Below are positions 41,281 through 48,891 of a stretch of 49,370 nt of DNA, piece after piece (positions within the stretch are counted from its first letter, which is position 1; each line of letters starts with the position of its first letter). Origin of the DNA: an uncultured Clostridia bacterium (GTDB taxonomy: Bacteria; Bacillota; Clostridia; Christensenellales; Aristaeellaceae). Both the position numbers and the translations under genes were made by a program. Location: assembly GCA_934636105.1 (NCBI GenBank), contig CAKTZR010000021.1, forward strand, positions 1-49,370, in the 5' to 3' direction. The notes under the pieces were generated by a model. The model saw only the letters and a list, made by a program, of their open reading frames with translations. It did no database searches and was not told the origin of the DNA.

Positions 41281-41549
41281 AAAAAAACGCCCTCCCGATT
41301 GCAATCGGGAAGGCGTGAAACACGCGGTACCACTTCCGTTCAAGGCTCCATTGCTGAAAGCCTCCTTAGCCGCCCGCAGACACGGGCTGCACGCTGTATC
41401 CGGCGTACCGGCGGCCGCCTACTGACCCAAAGGGCGTTTGGAGCCGTGCTCCGGGATGTATTCAGCCCGTTTTTCGCTGCCGCCTCGCACCGACCGGCGG
41501 CTCTCTGAAACGAAAAGAACGGGCTTACTTGTTCCCATCGTCGCGTATG
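41281..41549 (-). promoter_or_regulatory. Tyrosine T-box leader of tyrS
   Basis: On the minus strand the leader contains GGGAACAAGTAAGCCC (stem I start), the specifier region GAATACATCC with the tyrosine codon UAC at 41458-41460, the conserved T-box TGGTACCGCG (GGTACCGCG at 41323-41331), and a perfect terminator hairpin CGCCTTCCCGATTGC/GCAATCGGGAGGGCG (41288-41315) followed by seven T. Uncharged tRNA-Tyr pairing at the specifier and T-box would stabilise the antiterminator and allow tyrS and yigZ expression. Confidence 0.96.
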
Positions 41550-41554
41550 GGTGT

Positions 41555-41583
41555 ATTATACGGACGATTGAATCCCTTGTCAA
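41555..41583 (-). promoter_or_regulatory. Consensus SigA promoter of the tyrS T-box
   Basis: The minus strand has TTGACA (41578-41583), a 17-bp spacer and TATAAT (41555-41560), a perfect match to both boxes. Transcription would start near 41548. Confidence 0.95.
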
Positions 41584-41601
41584 GCCCCATTTTTGTATGC
41601 C

Positions 41602-41630
41602 TTGCGCTTTTGCGTGAATTGCGATACAAT
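41602..41630 (+). promoter_or_regulatory. Promoter of trmL
   Basis: TTGCGC (41602-41607), a 17-bp spacer and TACAAT (41625-41630) lie 31 bases before the trmL start and are divergent from the tyrS promoter. Confidence 0.7.
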
Positions 41631-41661
41631 AGGGCACAAGAAACAGACGAGGGTGGAAACG

Positions 41662-42180
41662 ATGATTCATATTGTGTTGGTCGAGCCGGAAATTCCGCAG
41701 AACACCGGCAATATTGCGCGCACGTGCGCGGCGACGGGCAGCGAACTGCATCTGGTTAAGCCGCTGGGATACAGCCTGGAGGATAAATATTTGAAGCGCG
41801 CCGGGCTGGATTACTGGCCGCTGGTCAAGGTGCATGTGCATGAGAATTTCGGCGAGGTGCTCGCGGCGTATCCGAACGCGCCGTTCTTTTATGCCAGTAC
41901 GAAAGCGCCGAAAAGCTATGCGCAGGTGGAATATCCGAAAGACGTGTTTCTCGTCTTTGGCCGGGAGTCACGCGGCCTGCCGGAAAACCTGCTGGAACGG
42001 GTGTATGACCGCTGTATCCGCATCCCGATGATCGAGGGCGCGCGCAGCCTGAATCTGTCCAATTCCGTGGCGATTGTGACCTATGAGGCGCTCCGCCAGC
42101 ACGATTTTGAGTATCTGCTCGACCACGGCGCGCTGACCGGGCGCGACGAAGAACCCGGCGCATGGATGGATTATTTGTAA
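41662..42180 (+). CDS. trmL: tRNA (cytidine/uridine-34-2'-O-)-methyltransferase TrmL
   Basis: The 172-residue SPOUT enzyme has VEPEIPQNTGNIARTCAATG at the start, LVKPLGYSLEDKYLKRAGLDYW, the knot residues VFGRESRGLPE near 100, and RIPMIEGARSLNLSNSVAI near 125, all diagnostic for TrmL (YibK/CspR). It methylates the wobble ribose in tRNA-Leu isoacceptors. GAGGGTGG precedes the start. The length is slightly above the usual 155 residues because of a C-terminal tail. Confidence 0.95.
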   Translation: MIHIVLVEPEIPQNTGNIARTCAATGSELHLVKPLGYSLEDKYLKRAGLDYWPLVKVHVHENFGEVLAAYPNAPFFYASTKAPKSYAQVEYPKDVFLVFGRESRGLPENLLERVYDRCIRIPMIEGARSLNLSNSVAIVTYEALRQHDFEYLLDHGALTGRDEEPGAWMDYL

Positions 42181-42194
42181 TCCTTTGCCTGTCC

Positions 42195-42224
42195 TTGACA
42201 GCGCAAGATTGTTTTTGCTACAAT
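42195..42224 (+). promoter_or_regulatory. Promoter of the small membrane protein gene
   Basis: TTGACA (42195-42200), an 18-bp spacer and TACAAT (42219-42224), 35 bases before the start. Confidence 0.8.
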
Positions 42225-42258
42225 AGGAACAGAGAAAAGGCGAAAAGGGGCGGAACGC

Positions 42259-42462
42259 TTGAAAAAGAAAAAAAAGAGCCAGATCGGCTTTCGCGTTGCG
42301 GCCGGCGTGATGGACGTGTTTGGCGTGGCCGCCGCCGCGCTGGCGATTGTCGTGCTGCTGCTCATGCTGGGCAGTCTCTTTTCGTGGCTGCGGCAGGATT
42401 TGGCGATGACTTTTGCCGATATATCGGATAACATCACGGACGCCGTGATTATCGGAAAATAA
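42259..42462 (+). CDS. Small single-pass membrane protein
   Basis: The 67-residue protein begins with a run of lysines (MKKKKKSQIGF), followed by a helix of about 25 hydrophobic residues (VFGVAAAALAIVVLLLML), then a short polar tail. The start is TTG 42259 with GGGGCGG ahead. A strong promoter and terminator make it a stand-alone unit, which supports it being real. Function unknown. Confidence 0.72.
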   Translation: MKKKKKSQIGFRVAAGVMDVFGVAAAALAIVVLLLMLGSLFSWLRQDLAMTFADISDNITDAVIIGK

Positions 42463-42465
42463 AAA

Positions 42466-42488
42466 GGGCGGGTTCAGCCCGCTTTTTT
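42466..42488 (+). terminator. Terminator of the small membrane protein gene
   Basis: GCGGG and CCCGC pair across a 5-base loop, followed by six T. Confidence 0.85.
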
Positions 42489-42546
42489 GATAAGGCGCAT
42501 ACGAATGACGGATGACATACTAAGTAAAAAACGGGAGGCGGACGGC

Positions 42547-43131
42547 GTGAACACATCGTGGCCAACGCTTACGGAAGCGGTTTTTGCCTGCGAAAAATGC
42601 AGGCTCTGTCAGACGAGAACGAACGTGGTGCTCGGCGAGGGCAACCTGCATGCGCCGCTGATGTTTATCGGCGAAGGGCCGGGGCAGCAGGAGGATTTAT
42701 CCGGCCGTCCGTTTGTCGGCGCGGCGGGACAACTGCTCGATAAGATGCTCGCCGCCATTGAGCTGAAGCGGGAGCAGGTCTACATCTGCAACATCGTCAA
42801 GTGCAGGCCACCGCAGAACCGCGTGCCCGAACCGGATGAACGTGCCGCCTGTATGGATTATCTGCGCCAGCAGGTTGCGCTGGTGCGGCCGAAGGTGATT
42901 GTCTGTCTCGGCTCGACCCCGACGCGGGCGCTGCTGGGCGACGACATGCGCATCACGCGCGACCGCGGCGTTTGGCAGCTCAAAAAAGGCGTATGGTTCA
43001 TGCCGACGTATCACCCGGCGGCGCTGCTGCGCGACGCGGACAAGAAGCGCCCTGCTTGGACGGATTTTCAGGCCATTCGCGATAAGCTGATCGAATTGAA
43101 TGCATATCCGAGTGAAACGGAGGCGGGCTGA
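42547..43131 (+). CDS. Type 4 uracil-DNA glycosylase (Fe-S)
   Basis: The 194-residue enzyme removes uracil from DNA. It has the four cluster cysteines of family 4: the CEKCRLC pair near residue 15, the Cys of NIVKCRPP near 82, and the Cys of RAACMDY near 98. Catalytic motifs are GEGPGQQED and the final YHPAALLRD. GTG 42547 is chosen over ATG 42505 because GGGAGG lies eight bases ahead and the protein then starts at the usual distance from the first Cys. Its stop overlaps the start of a paralog. Confidence 0.92.
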   Translation: MNTSWPTLTEAVFACEKCRLCQTRTNVVLGEGNLHAPLMFIGEGPGQQEDLSGRPFVGAAGQLLDKMLAAIELKREQVYICNIVKCRPPQNRVPEPDERAACMDYLRQQVALVRPKVIVCLGSTPTRALLGDDMRITRDRGVWQLKKGVWFMPTYHPAALLRDADKKRPAWTDFQAIRDKLIELNAYPSETEAG

Positions 43132-43715
43132 TGGAGGAGCAAAAGGAGCGGGAAGCGCTCAAAGCCCTGATTGCAGGCGTGATGCCGGGGAGGGAAAACG
43201 CGCTGGTCTTCGGCGAAGGGCCGCAGAACCCGAAGCTGATGCTCATCGGCGAAGCGCCGGGCGAACAGGAGAGCTTGCAGGGGCGGCCCTTTGTCGGCAA
43301 GGCGGGCAAGAATCTCGATCACTTTCTGGAGCTGGTCGGGCTGGTGCGCGGGGAAATCTACATTTCCAACGTCGTCAAATTCCGCCCGACCCAAACGGGC
43401 GCGACCGGACGCTTGAGCAATCGGCCGCCGACGAAGGAAGAAATCGCGTTGTTCCGCCCGTGGCTGATGGCGGAAATCGCGCGCGTGAATCCGGGCGTCA
43501 TTGCGACGCTGGGCAATGTGCCCCTGCAGGCCGTCACGAACAGCCGCCTGACCATTGGCGAGGCGCACGGCCAGCTGATGACGGCGGGCGAAACGGGCAG
43601 GCCGCTTTTTGCGCTGTATCATCCGGCGAGCCTGATTTATAACCGTGCGCTTGCGCCTGTATATGAACAGGATGTGCGCAAGCTGGCCGAAATTCTGCGT
43701 AAAAACGCTTTTTAA
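43131..43715 (+). CDS. Uracil-DNA glycosylase-family paralog without Fe-S cysteines
   Basis: The 194-residue protein shares the fold and motifs of its neighbour: GEAPGEQESLQGRPFVGKAG, NVVKFRP near residue 84, and YHPASLIYN near 165. It contains no cysteine at all: the N-terminal pair is absent, and the Cys in KCRPP is replaced by Phe. A loop of about ten residues (TQTGATGRLSNR) follows that site. It therefore cannot hold the family 4 cluster. Similar cysteine-free members occur in other Clostridia, but their activity is not established. ATG 43131 overlaps the upstream TGA by one base, so the two are made together. Confidence 0.85.
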   Translation: MEEQKEREALKALIAGVMPGRENALVFGEGPQNPKLMLIGEAPGEQESLQGRPFVGKAGKNLDHFLELVGLVRGEIYISNVVKFRPTQTGATGRLSNRPPTKEEIALFRPWLMAEIARVNPGVIATLGNVPLQAVTNSRLTIGEAHGQLMTAGETGRPLFALYHPASLIYNRALAPVYEQDVRKLAEILRKNAF

Positions 43716-43757
43716 TCCATCGAAAACAGCGCGCAGTCTGCTTTTTAGAGCGCCGAA

Positions 43758-43763
43758 ATGTAT
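43758..43763 (+). promoter_or_regulatory. Possible -10 for the nfeD-floA operon
   Basis: TATAAT at 43758-43763 has a poor -35 (CTGCTT) at 17 bp. It lies 70 bases before nfeD in the 118-bp gap after the glycosylase pair. Confidence 0.45.
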
Positions 43764-43833
43764 AATTGAAACAAAAGGGCTTTCTTTCCGGCCGGACATG
43801 TGATATGCTCGGCATAAAGGAAGGGGGAAGAAG

Positions 43834-44319
43834 ATGGAGTTTATTCTTGAAAATCTGCCGATGGCGCTGTGCGTGCTGCTGGGCATGGGACTGATGATTG
43901 TGGAGATCTTTCTGCCGGGGTTCGGCCTGCCGGGCGTATCGGGTATTGCGCTGATCGGCGTGGGCACGATCATGGCGGCCAGACACTTTGGCGCGCTGAC
44001 GGCGGTTGCCGTGCTGCTGGTGATTATCGCGGTGCTGGCGGTGCTGATTTCGTGGCTTCTGCGTTCGGCAGCGAAGGGCGACGTGGGCAAATCCAAGCTG
44101 TTTCTGCATCAGAAAGACGAATTGGGCGATCAGCAGCAGGATATGCAGGTGCTCGTCGGCCACGAGGGCCGGACAATCAGCGTGCTGCGGCCTTCGGGCA
44201 TTGGCGATTTTGACGGTGTGCGGCTGAACGTCGTGACTGAGGGAGAATTCATAGAAAACGGCACGCCGATCCGCATCGTGCGCGTCGAGGGTGGAAAAAT
44301 CGTCGTCAAGGCGATATAA
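43834..44319 (+). CDS. NfeD-like membrane protein
   Basis: The 161-residue protein has two to three membrane helices in residues 8-78 (with VEIFLPGFGLPGVSGIALI, typical of NfeD) and a soluble OB-fold domain at about residues 108-160 (VGHEGRTISVLRPSGIGDFDG). This is the short NfeD1b type, which in many bacteria sits beside a flotillin. It probably works with FloA in membrane microdomains. GGAAGGGGG precedes the start. Confidence 0.93.
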   Translation: MEFILENLPMALCVLLGMGLMIVEIFLPGFGLPGVSGIALIGVGTIMAARHFGALTAVAVLLVIIAVLAVLISWLLRSAAKGDVGKSKLFLHQKDELGDQQQDMQVLVGHEGRTISVLRPSGIGDFDGVRLNVVTEGEFIENGTPIRIVRVEGGKIVVKAI

Positions 44320-44352
44320 ACCAAATGGACGAAGGAATGGGAGGAAAAGAAA

Positions 44353-45336
44353 ATGGTTGTGGAAAGCGCGATTTTGATTGTGGCCATCATTCTGGTGGTG
44401 TTGGTTTTCCTGCGTTTTGTGCCGCTGAATCTGTGGATTTCCGCGCTGGCTTCCGGTGTGCATGTTTCCATCTTCACGCTGATGGGCATGCGCATTCGCC
44501 GCGTACCCCCGGCAAAAATCGTCGGGCCGCTGATTAAGGCGGAAAAAGCCGGTCTGAATATGCAGATCAGCAAGATGGAAGCGCATTACCTCGCAGGCGG
44601 CAATCTCGACCGCGTGATTACCGCGTTGATTACCGCGCGTGGCGCGAACATCAAGCTGGATTTCCCGGAAGCGTGCGCCATCGACCTGGCGGGCCGCGAC
44701 GTTTTGCAGGCCGTGCAGATGAGCGTCAACCCGAAGGTCATCGAAACGCCTGTCGTCGCCGCGATTGCAAAGGACGGCATCGAGCTTCGCGCGAAGGCAC
44801 GTGTGACTGTGCGCGCGAACATCGAGCGTCTGGTTGGCGGCGCGGGCGAGGAAACGATCGTCGCGCGTGTCGGCGAGGGTATCGTCACGACCGTCGGCTC
44901 GGCGGAGACGCACAAGGCCGTTTTGGAGAACCCGGACCTCATCAGCCGCACTGTGCTCAGCAAGGGTCTGGACGCGGGCACGGCGTTTGAAATTCTGTCC
45001 ATCGATATCGCGGATGTGGACGTAGGCCGCAACATCGGCGCGCAGCTGCAAATGGATCAGGCCGAAGCCGACCGCCGCATTGCGCAGGCCAAGGCCGAGG
45101 AGCGCCGCGCGATGGCCGTCGCCCGCGAGCAGGAAATGAAGGCCGCCGCGCAGGAACAGCGCGCGAAGGTCATCGAAGCCGAGGCGGAGGTGCCGCGCGC
45201 CATGGCGGCCGCGCTGCGCGAGGGCAAGCTGGGCGTGATGGATTATTACGAGATGAAGAACACCATCGCCGACACGGCCATGCGCGATTCGATCGCTTCC
45301 ATGGGCGACGGCGCGAACACGCCGCGCAAGAAGTAA
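44353..45336 (+). CDS. floA: Flotillin-like protein FloA
   Basis: The 327-residue protein has an N-terminal membrane hairpin (ILIVAIILVVLVFLRFVP), the PHB/SPFH core with MRIRRVPPAKIVGPLIKAEKAGL and GVHVSIF, and a C-terminal coiled coil with many EAE/ARE repeats (QMDQAEADRRIAQAKAEERR). FloA organises fluid membrane domains and supports protease and signalling assembly. It is preceded by nfeD, as in Bacillus yqeZ-floA-yqfB. Length matches the family. Confidence 0.97.
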   Translation: MVVESAILIVAIILVVLVFLRFVPLNLWISALASGVHVSIFTLMGMRIRRVPPAKIVGPLIKAEKAGLNMQISKMEAHYLAGGNLDRVITALITARGANIKLDFPEACAIDLAGRDVLQAVQMSVNPKVIETPVVAAIAKDGIELRAKARVTVRANIERLVGGAGEETIVARVGEGIVTTVGSAETHKAVLENPDLISRTVLSKGLDAGTAFEILSIDIADVDVGRNIGAQLQMDQAEADRRIAQAKAEERRAMAVAREQEMKAAAQEQRAKVIEAEAEVPRAMAAALREGKLGVMDYYEMKNTIADTAMRDSIASMGDGANTPRKK

Positions 45337-45360
45337 GCCGCGAAGGGAGAGACGCGAAAA

Positions 45361-45834
45361 ATGGGTGAAGCGCTGCTGTATCTGCTCGTTGCCGCGTTCT
45401 TTGTCTTTGTGCAGGTCGTTGCGGGCGGTCAAAAAAAGAAGAAAAAAGGCTCAGGCCCAAAACAAGTCCAGACGCGAAAGGTTGTGCCGTTGAGCAAACC
45501 CGAGGAGAAAACGGCGGAGGAAAGCGCGCGCGTGTTCATGAAAGCGCCGGAGGAGGAGACCTTCGACGACCCGTGCGACAGCGAGGACGCGCCGCGCATC
45601 CATCTGCATCAGGTGGATGAACAGACGATGGAACAGGCGGGCGAGGGCGAAGACCCCTGTCACGCCGGTTCCGCGCCGAAACGTCCGCCGCTTGACGATG
45701 AAGATGAGCCGACAGAAGAAGACGCACGGCGGGCAGCGTTTCAAAGCGACGTGCTGCGCGGCGTCATCATGAGCGAGATTCTGACGCGCCCTGCCGAGCG
45801 GGCGGCGGTCAGACGGATGAAACGGGGAAGATGA
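45361..45834 (+). CDS. Small membrane-anchored acidic protein, unknown
   Basis: The 157-residue protein has one N-terminal membrane helix (LLYLLVAAFFVFVQVVAGG), a lysine-rich boundary (KKKKKGSG), and a low-complexity acidic region with many Glu and Asp. The last 30 residues (FQSDVLRGVIMSEILTRPAERA) are predicted helical. It lies in the floA operon where Bacillus has yqfB, but no similarity was recognised. It overlaps the response regulator start by four bases, so it is co-translated. Confidence 0.75.
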   Translation: MGEALLYLLVAAFFVFVQVVAGGQKKKKKGSGPKQVQTRKVVPLSKPEEKTAEESARVFMKAPEEETFDDPCDSEDAPRIHLHQVDEQTMEQAGEGEDPCHAGSAPKRPPLDDEDEPTEEDARRAAFQSDVLRGVIMSEILTRPAERAAVRRMKRGR

Positions 45835-46619
45835 GCGTGAACAGCGAACCGATTCGCGTCGTCATTGCGGACGACGAGCCGGGCATGCGCATGATTATGC
45901 GCAAGATGATCGAAAAAGCCGACGGCTTTACCCTGTGCGCCGAGGCCGACAACGGGCCGGATCTGCTGAAACTGGTGGAGCAATACAAGCCGCAGGTCTG
46001 CTTTCTGGATGTGGAAATGCCGGGCATGACGGGTCTGGAATGCGCCAAGGCGATTCAGGATACCGACCCGCGCACCATCCTCGTGTTTGCGACGGCGCAC
46101 GACGATTATATGGCGCAGGCGTTTGAGGTCTACGCGTTTGATTATATGGTGAAGCCGTTCAAGGTGGAGCGCGTGATGAAGACGCTGGAGCGCATTCGTC
46201 AGGTCATCGGCGGGCGCGCGCAGCCCCAGAGCGAGCAGGCGGAAAAGCTGGAGGAGCATCTCAAGACGATTCCGGCCAGAGGGGCGAGCAGCGGGCGCAT
46301 CATGCTGCATCACAAAGAGGGCGTGAACTTCATCAACCAGTCGGATATCCTGCTGGTTCAGCGCGAAAACCGTTCGACCGTGCTTTATGCAACAGGCGGG
46401 CGGCGCTTTGAGACGAGCGAAGCGCTGGGCGATGTGGAAGCGCGGCTTGATCCGAAGATTTTCTTCCGCTGCCACAAGTCGTACATCATCAACCTGAACG
46501 TGATCGACAACATCACGCCTTACGGGCGCTGGACGTATGTGGTGCATCTGGTCGGCACGACGCAGGACGCGCTGATTACGCACGAAAAATACGAAGAACT
46601 CGAAAAGATGTTCTCGTAA
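45831..46619 (+). CDS. LytTR-family response regulator
   Basis: The 262-residue protein has a receiver domain with the acidic pair IADDE, the phosphorylation Asp in FLDVEMPGM near residue 59, and Lys in MVKPFKVE near 107. A LytTR DNA-binding domain (about residues 155-260) follows, with KEGVNFINQSDILLVQRENR and FFRCHKSYIINL. LytTR regulators often control surface, quorum or bacteriocin genes. No histidine kinase is in the operon, which links it to FloA and the acidic protein. Start is ATG 45831, or GTG 45837 with the better-spaced ribosome site. Confidence 0.93.
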   Translation: MSVNSEPIRVVIADDEPGMRMIMRKMIEKADGFTLCAEADNGPDLLKLVEQYKPQVCFLDVEMPGMTGLECAKAIQDTDPRTILVFATAHDDYMAQAFEVYAFDYMVKPFKVERVMKTLERIRQVIGGRAQPQSEQAEKLEEHLKTIPARGASSGRIMLHHKEGVNFINQSDILLVQRENRSTVLYATGGRRFETSEALGDVEARLDPKIFFRCHKSYIINLNVIDNITPYGRWTYVVHLVGTTQDALITHEKYEELEKMFS

Positions 46620-46756
46620 GGGAACGATGGGGCGCTGCCCCAAACCCCGGAAGGAACCTGAGGTTCCTTCACCTCCCATATCTGATTGCTCCGCAATCAG
46701 GGAGGAAAGATCAGAAACTTGGTTTTCTGGCTGGGTTTGGGGCAGCGCCCCATCAT
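46620..46756. repeat. Palindromic repeat family A, copies 2 and 3 (inverted pair)
   Basis: The left arm, read on the minus strand, has the same hairpins as the copy at 19575-19660: CTGATTGC-GCAATCAG, GAAGGAACCT-c-AGGTTCCTTC, and TGGGGC-agc-GCCCCA, ending TCGTTCCCT. A right arm ending in TTTGGGGCAGCGCCCCA gives an inverted pair sharing the central hairpin. Hairpin 2 differs from copy 1 at several positions, with matching changes in both arms. It follows the LytTR stop immediately. Confidence 0.87.
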
Positions 46757-46765
46757 TTCTATAAC

Positions 46766-46791
46766 AAAAAAACCCTCCCGAACGGGAGGGA
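46766..46791 (-). terminator. Terminator of rpsT
   Basis: On the minus strand CCCTCCC-gttc-GGGAGGG is followed by seven T, 20 bases past the rpsT stop. Confidence 0.93.
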
Positions 46792-46810
46792 AGAAAGACT
46801 GAGATAAAAC

Positions 46811-47068
46811 TTACTCGGCCTTGGCCAGCTCACGGGCCATGCGCGCCTTTTCACGGTTCGCAGCATTCTTAGAGATAACGCCCTTAGCAGCGGCCTTATC
46901 GACAGCAGAAGAGGCGGAGCTCAGCATTTCAGCGGTCGCGGTCTTGGTGGCCGTGGCGGCGTCAAACTTCTTGATCGCGGTCTTGGTAGCAGACTTGACC
47001 ATCTTGTTGCGGAGGGTCTTGTGCTCAATCACGCTGACGCGCTTGATAGCAGACTTAATGTTCGGCAA
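46811..47068 (-). CDS. rpsT: Ribosomal protein S20
   Basis: The 85-residue basic protein of the small subunit binds 16S rRNA. It starts MPNIKSAIKRV, has the alternating helices with LRNKMVKSATKTAIKKFD, and the conserved GVISKNAANREKARMARE near the end. Length is normal. GGAGGTG lies ahead of the start. It is a single-gene unit with its own promoter and terminator. Confidence 0.97.
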   Translation of the reverse strand: MPNIKSAIKRVSVIEHKTLRNKMVKSATKTAIKKFDAATATKTATAEMLSSASSAVDKAAAKGVISKNAANREKARMARELAKAE

Positions 47069-47111
47069 AGGAATTCACCTCCTCAGGTGTATTCAATAAT
47101 CAGCAGAACTT

Positions 47112-47140
47112 ATTATAGCACGTCGTTTCAGAAAAAGCAA
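47112..47140 (-). promoter_or_regulatory. SigA promoter of rpsT
   Basis: The minus strand has TTGCTT (47135-47140), a 17-bp spacer and TATAAT (47112-47117) with an adjacent TGC extension. Confidence 0.85.
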
Positions 47141-47224
47141 GGCAATTTTACAATTTTTTTTAACCCATGGGAAATTGTTTCATCCGGGTGCGAGCGGCGG
47201 GCTTCGCTTGTATGCGCGCAGCGG

Positions 47225-48115
47225 TCAGGAGGGGTTCACGGCGGTGCTGAAATAGAGGATATCCGAAACGGCGCGGGTTTTGCCGGTATCCAGAGAGTTG
47301 ATTTTCTCGCCGTCAAAGACGAGCGTTGCGGAGCTGCCGCCGTCGAGGTTATAGGCCGTCGTCACATCCAGCGTCATGACATACTGCGCCATTTCGTCGA
47401 GCGTCATGCCGCGGGAATCCCTGCTTTCCGGGCCGGAACAGGCGATTAGCAGAAAACTCATCGGTTTGCGCTGGGCAATCACCATGCGCTGTGCCAGCGA
47501 GCGATGGCCGTTATCCGGGCGGACAAAATGATCGTGCGCAAATTCGCCGTTCTGAATCAGCGCCGGGCCGAAGGTAAGCGCGTGGAGAATCGTGCCGCCG
47601 GTTTCCGCCGGACCGCCCATTTCGTCATAAACCGTGTTAAAGCTGTCCTTGGTCGGCGAAACGACGACGCGCATTGTGCCGCTGGTATCGATGAGCAGCA
47701 CGTCGTTCTTTTTATTGGGGCGCTTGCGGTATTGCTTGCCGTTGCGAATGACTACGCCTGTATCCGGGTGAAAATTGCAGTAATCCCCGTTGCAGGCCAG
47801 CACTGCGCCGACACGCCGGGCGATCTTGTCCGCGCCCGCCGTTTTGCCGGAGGTGTAAGCGCCGCAGAACGCCGAGCGAATCTGGCCGGGATTGCTGATG
47901 CGCACCTCGGCGATCCAGATGTCGCAATCCAGATATCGGTCGGTGGTCAGAGAAACCTCCAGCGTATCGTCCTGATAATGCGTATCGGAGGTATAGCCGC
48001 CCACGACGGCGGGATACGCCTTGGCGGCGTCGAGCGGCGGAATCAGCGTTTCCTCGGCGCAGGCGGCGGAGAAAAGCGTCATAACGAACAGGAAAAGGAA
48101 CAAGATGCGTTTCAA
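47225..48115 (-). CDS. Secreted NAGPA-domain phosphodiester glycosidase-like protein
   Basis: The 296-residue protein has a signal peptide (MKRILFLFLFVMTLFSAACA) and the NAGPA domain: VGAVLACNGDYCNFHPDTGVV near residue 105, TFGPALIQNG near 180, RMVIAQRKPMSFLLIACSGP, and the C-terminal TTAYNLDGGSSATLVF. The last segment holds the conserved Asp of the family. Related proteins cleave or expose GlcNAc-phosphodiester bonds, and bacterial ones act on exopolysaccharide or wall polymers. The start is TTG 48115 with AAGGAGG eight bases ahead. Confidence 0.9.
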   Translation of the reverse strand: MKRILFLFLFVMTLFSAACAEETLIPPLDAAKAYPAVVGGYTSDTHYQDDTLEVSLTTDRYLDCDIWIAEVRISNPGQIRSAFCGAYTSGKTAGADKIARRVGAVLACNGDYCNFHPDTGVVIRNGKQYRKRPNKKNDVLLIDTSGTMRVVVSPTKDSFNTVYDEMGGPAETGGTILHALTFGPALIQNGEFAHDHFVRPDNGHRSLAQRMVIAQRKPMSFLLIACSGPESRDSRGMTLDEMAQYVMTLDVTTAYNLDGGSSATLVFDGEKINSLDTGKTRAVSDILYFSTAVNPS

Positions 48116-48204
48116 GTGAGCGGCCTCCTTTTTTCGAGCGTCTTCACTATATTAGACGGATTAAATGACGAAATCTGACACCTTTCGCGAAAAAAATTTT
48201 TTCG

Positions 48205-48234
48205 GAATAGCGCGATGCGCTTTCGATCAGACTA
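48205..48234 (+). promoter_or_regulatory. Possible SigG/SigF-type forespore promoter
   Basis: GAATA (48205-48209), an 18-bp spacer and CAGACTA (48228-48234) match the SigG consensus GHATR and CATWHTA at all but one position. Its place before spoVAC fits forespore expression. The -10 mismatch keeps confidence moderate. Confidence 0.45.
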
Positions 48235-48260
48235 AAGCCGGACGAAACGGAGGTTTGAAC

Positions 48261-48404
48261 ATGGAAAAAGGAAAAAATCGGCAGAATTTGATTCCATACG
48301 CCTTACAGGCGGTTGCGCGTCCCGGTTCGCGGGAGAGCCGCGCCCGCAGGCCGCCGGATGGGCTGCATATCCGCCACGAAAGAGGTGGGCAGGATGCAGA
48401 ATAA
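48261..48404 (+). CDS. Short ORF ahead of spoVAC
   Basis: A 47-residue frame starts at ATG 48261 with a strong ribosome site (GGAGG) and overlaps the spoVAC start by 11 bases. The product is arginine-rich and looks disordered; no relative is recognised. It may be a small forespore protein, or only a coupling leader that carries ribosomes to spoVAC. The good ribosome site is the main support. Confidence 0.4.
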   Translation: MEKGKNRQNLIPYALQAVARPGSRESRARRPPDGLHIRHERGGQDAE

Positions 48405-48846
48405 ACGCGCGCAGGCATATCAAAAGCTGGTGGAGCGGCTGTCCCCGAAAAGCGACATGGCGCAGGGCATTTTTCGCGCATACTGGGTCGGCGGCGTGAT
48501 CTGCGTGCTGGGGCAGCTCATCAACGATGTATTTTCCTATGGATTGAAATGGGGGATGCAGAGCGCTTCGACCGCGACGAGCATCTGTCTGATTTTCATC
48601 GCGTCGCTGCTGACCGGGCTGGGCGTATACGATAAAATCGGCAAATATGCGGGCGCGGGAAGTATCGTGCCCATCACGGGCTTTGCAAACAGCGTCGTAT
48701 CGCCCGCGATGGAGTTTCGCCGCGAGGGACTGGTGATGGGCATCGGCGCGAAGATGTTCACGCTGGCCGGGCCGGTGCTGGTGTATGGCATTGGCGGTTC
48801 GGTAGTCGTCGGTCTGGCGACGCTGCTGCTCGGCGCGATCAAATGA
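48394..48846 (+). CDS. spoVAC: Stage V sporulation protein AC
   Basis: SpoVAC is a membrane subunit of the channel that moves calcium-dipicolinate into the forespore and out on germination. The 150-residue protein has YQKLVERLSPKSD near the start, several helices with GGVICVLGQLIND, LLTGLGVYDKIGKYAGAG near residue 75, and the conserved VPITGFANSVVSPAMEFRREG near 95. AGAGGTGGG is ahead of ATG 48394. spoVAD and spoVAE, its usual partners, do not follow. Confidence 0.95.
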   Translation: MQNKRAQAYQKLVERLSPKSDMAQGIFRAYWVGGVICVLGQLINDVFSYGLKWGMQSASTATSICLIFIASLLTGLGVYDKIGKYAGAGSIVPITGFANSVVSPAMEFRREGLVMGIGAKMFTLAGPVLVYGIGGSVVVGLATLLLGAIK

Positions 48847-48891
48847 GGTCATCTGCAGCGGCAAACTGCATAGGATAAGGGCAGGAGGGGG

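Noticed and set aside
43534..45432. A 632-residue minus-strand frame opposite nfeD and floA
   Set aside because: Antisense shadow of two well-supported genes, with low-complexity composition.
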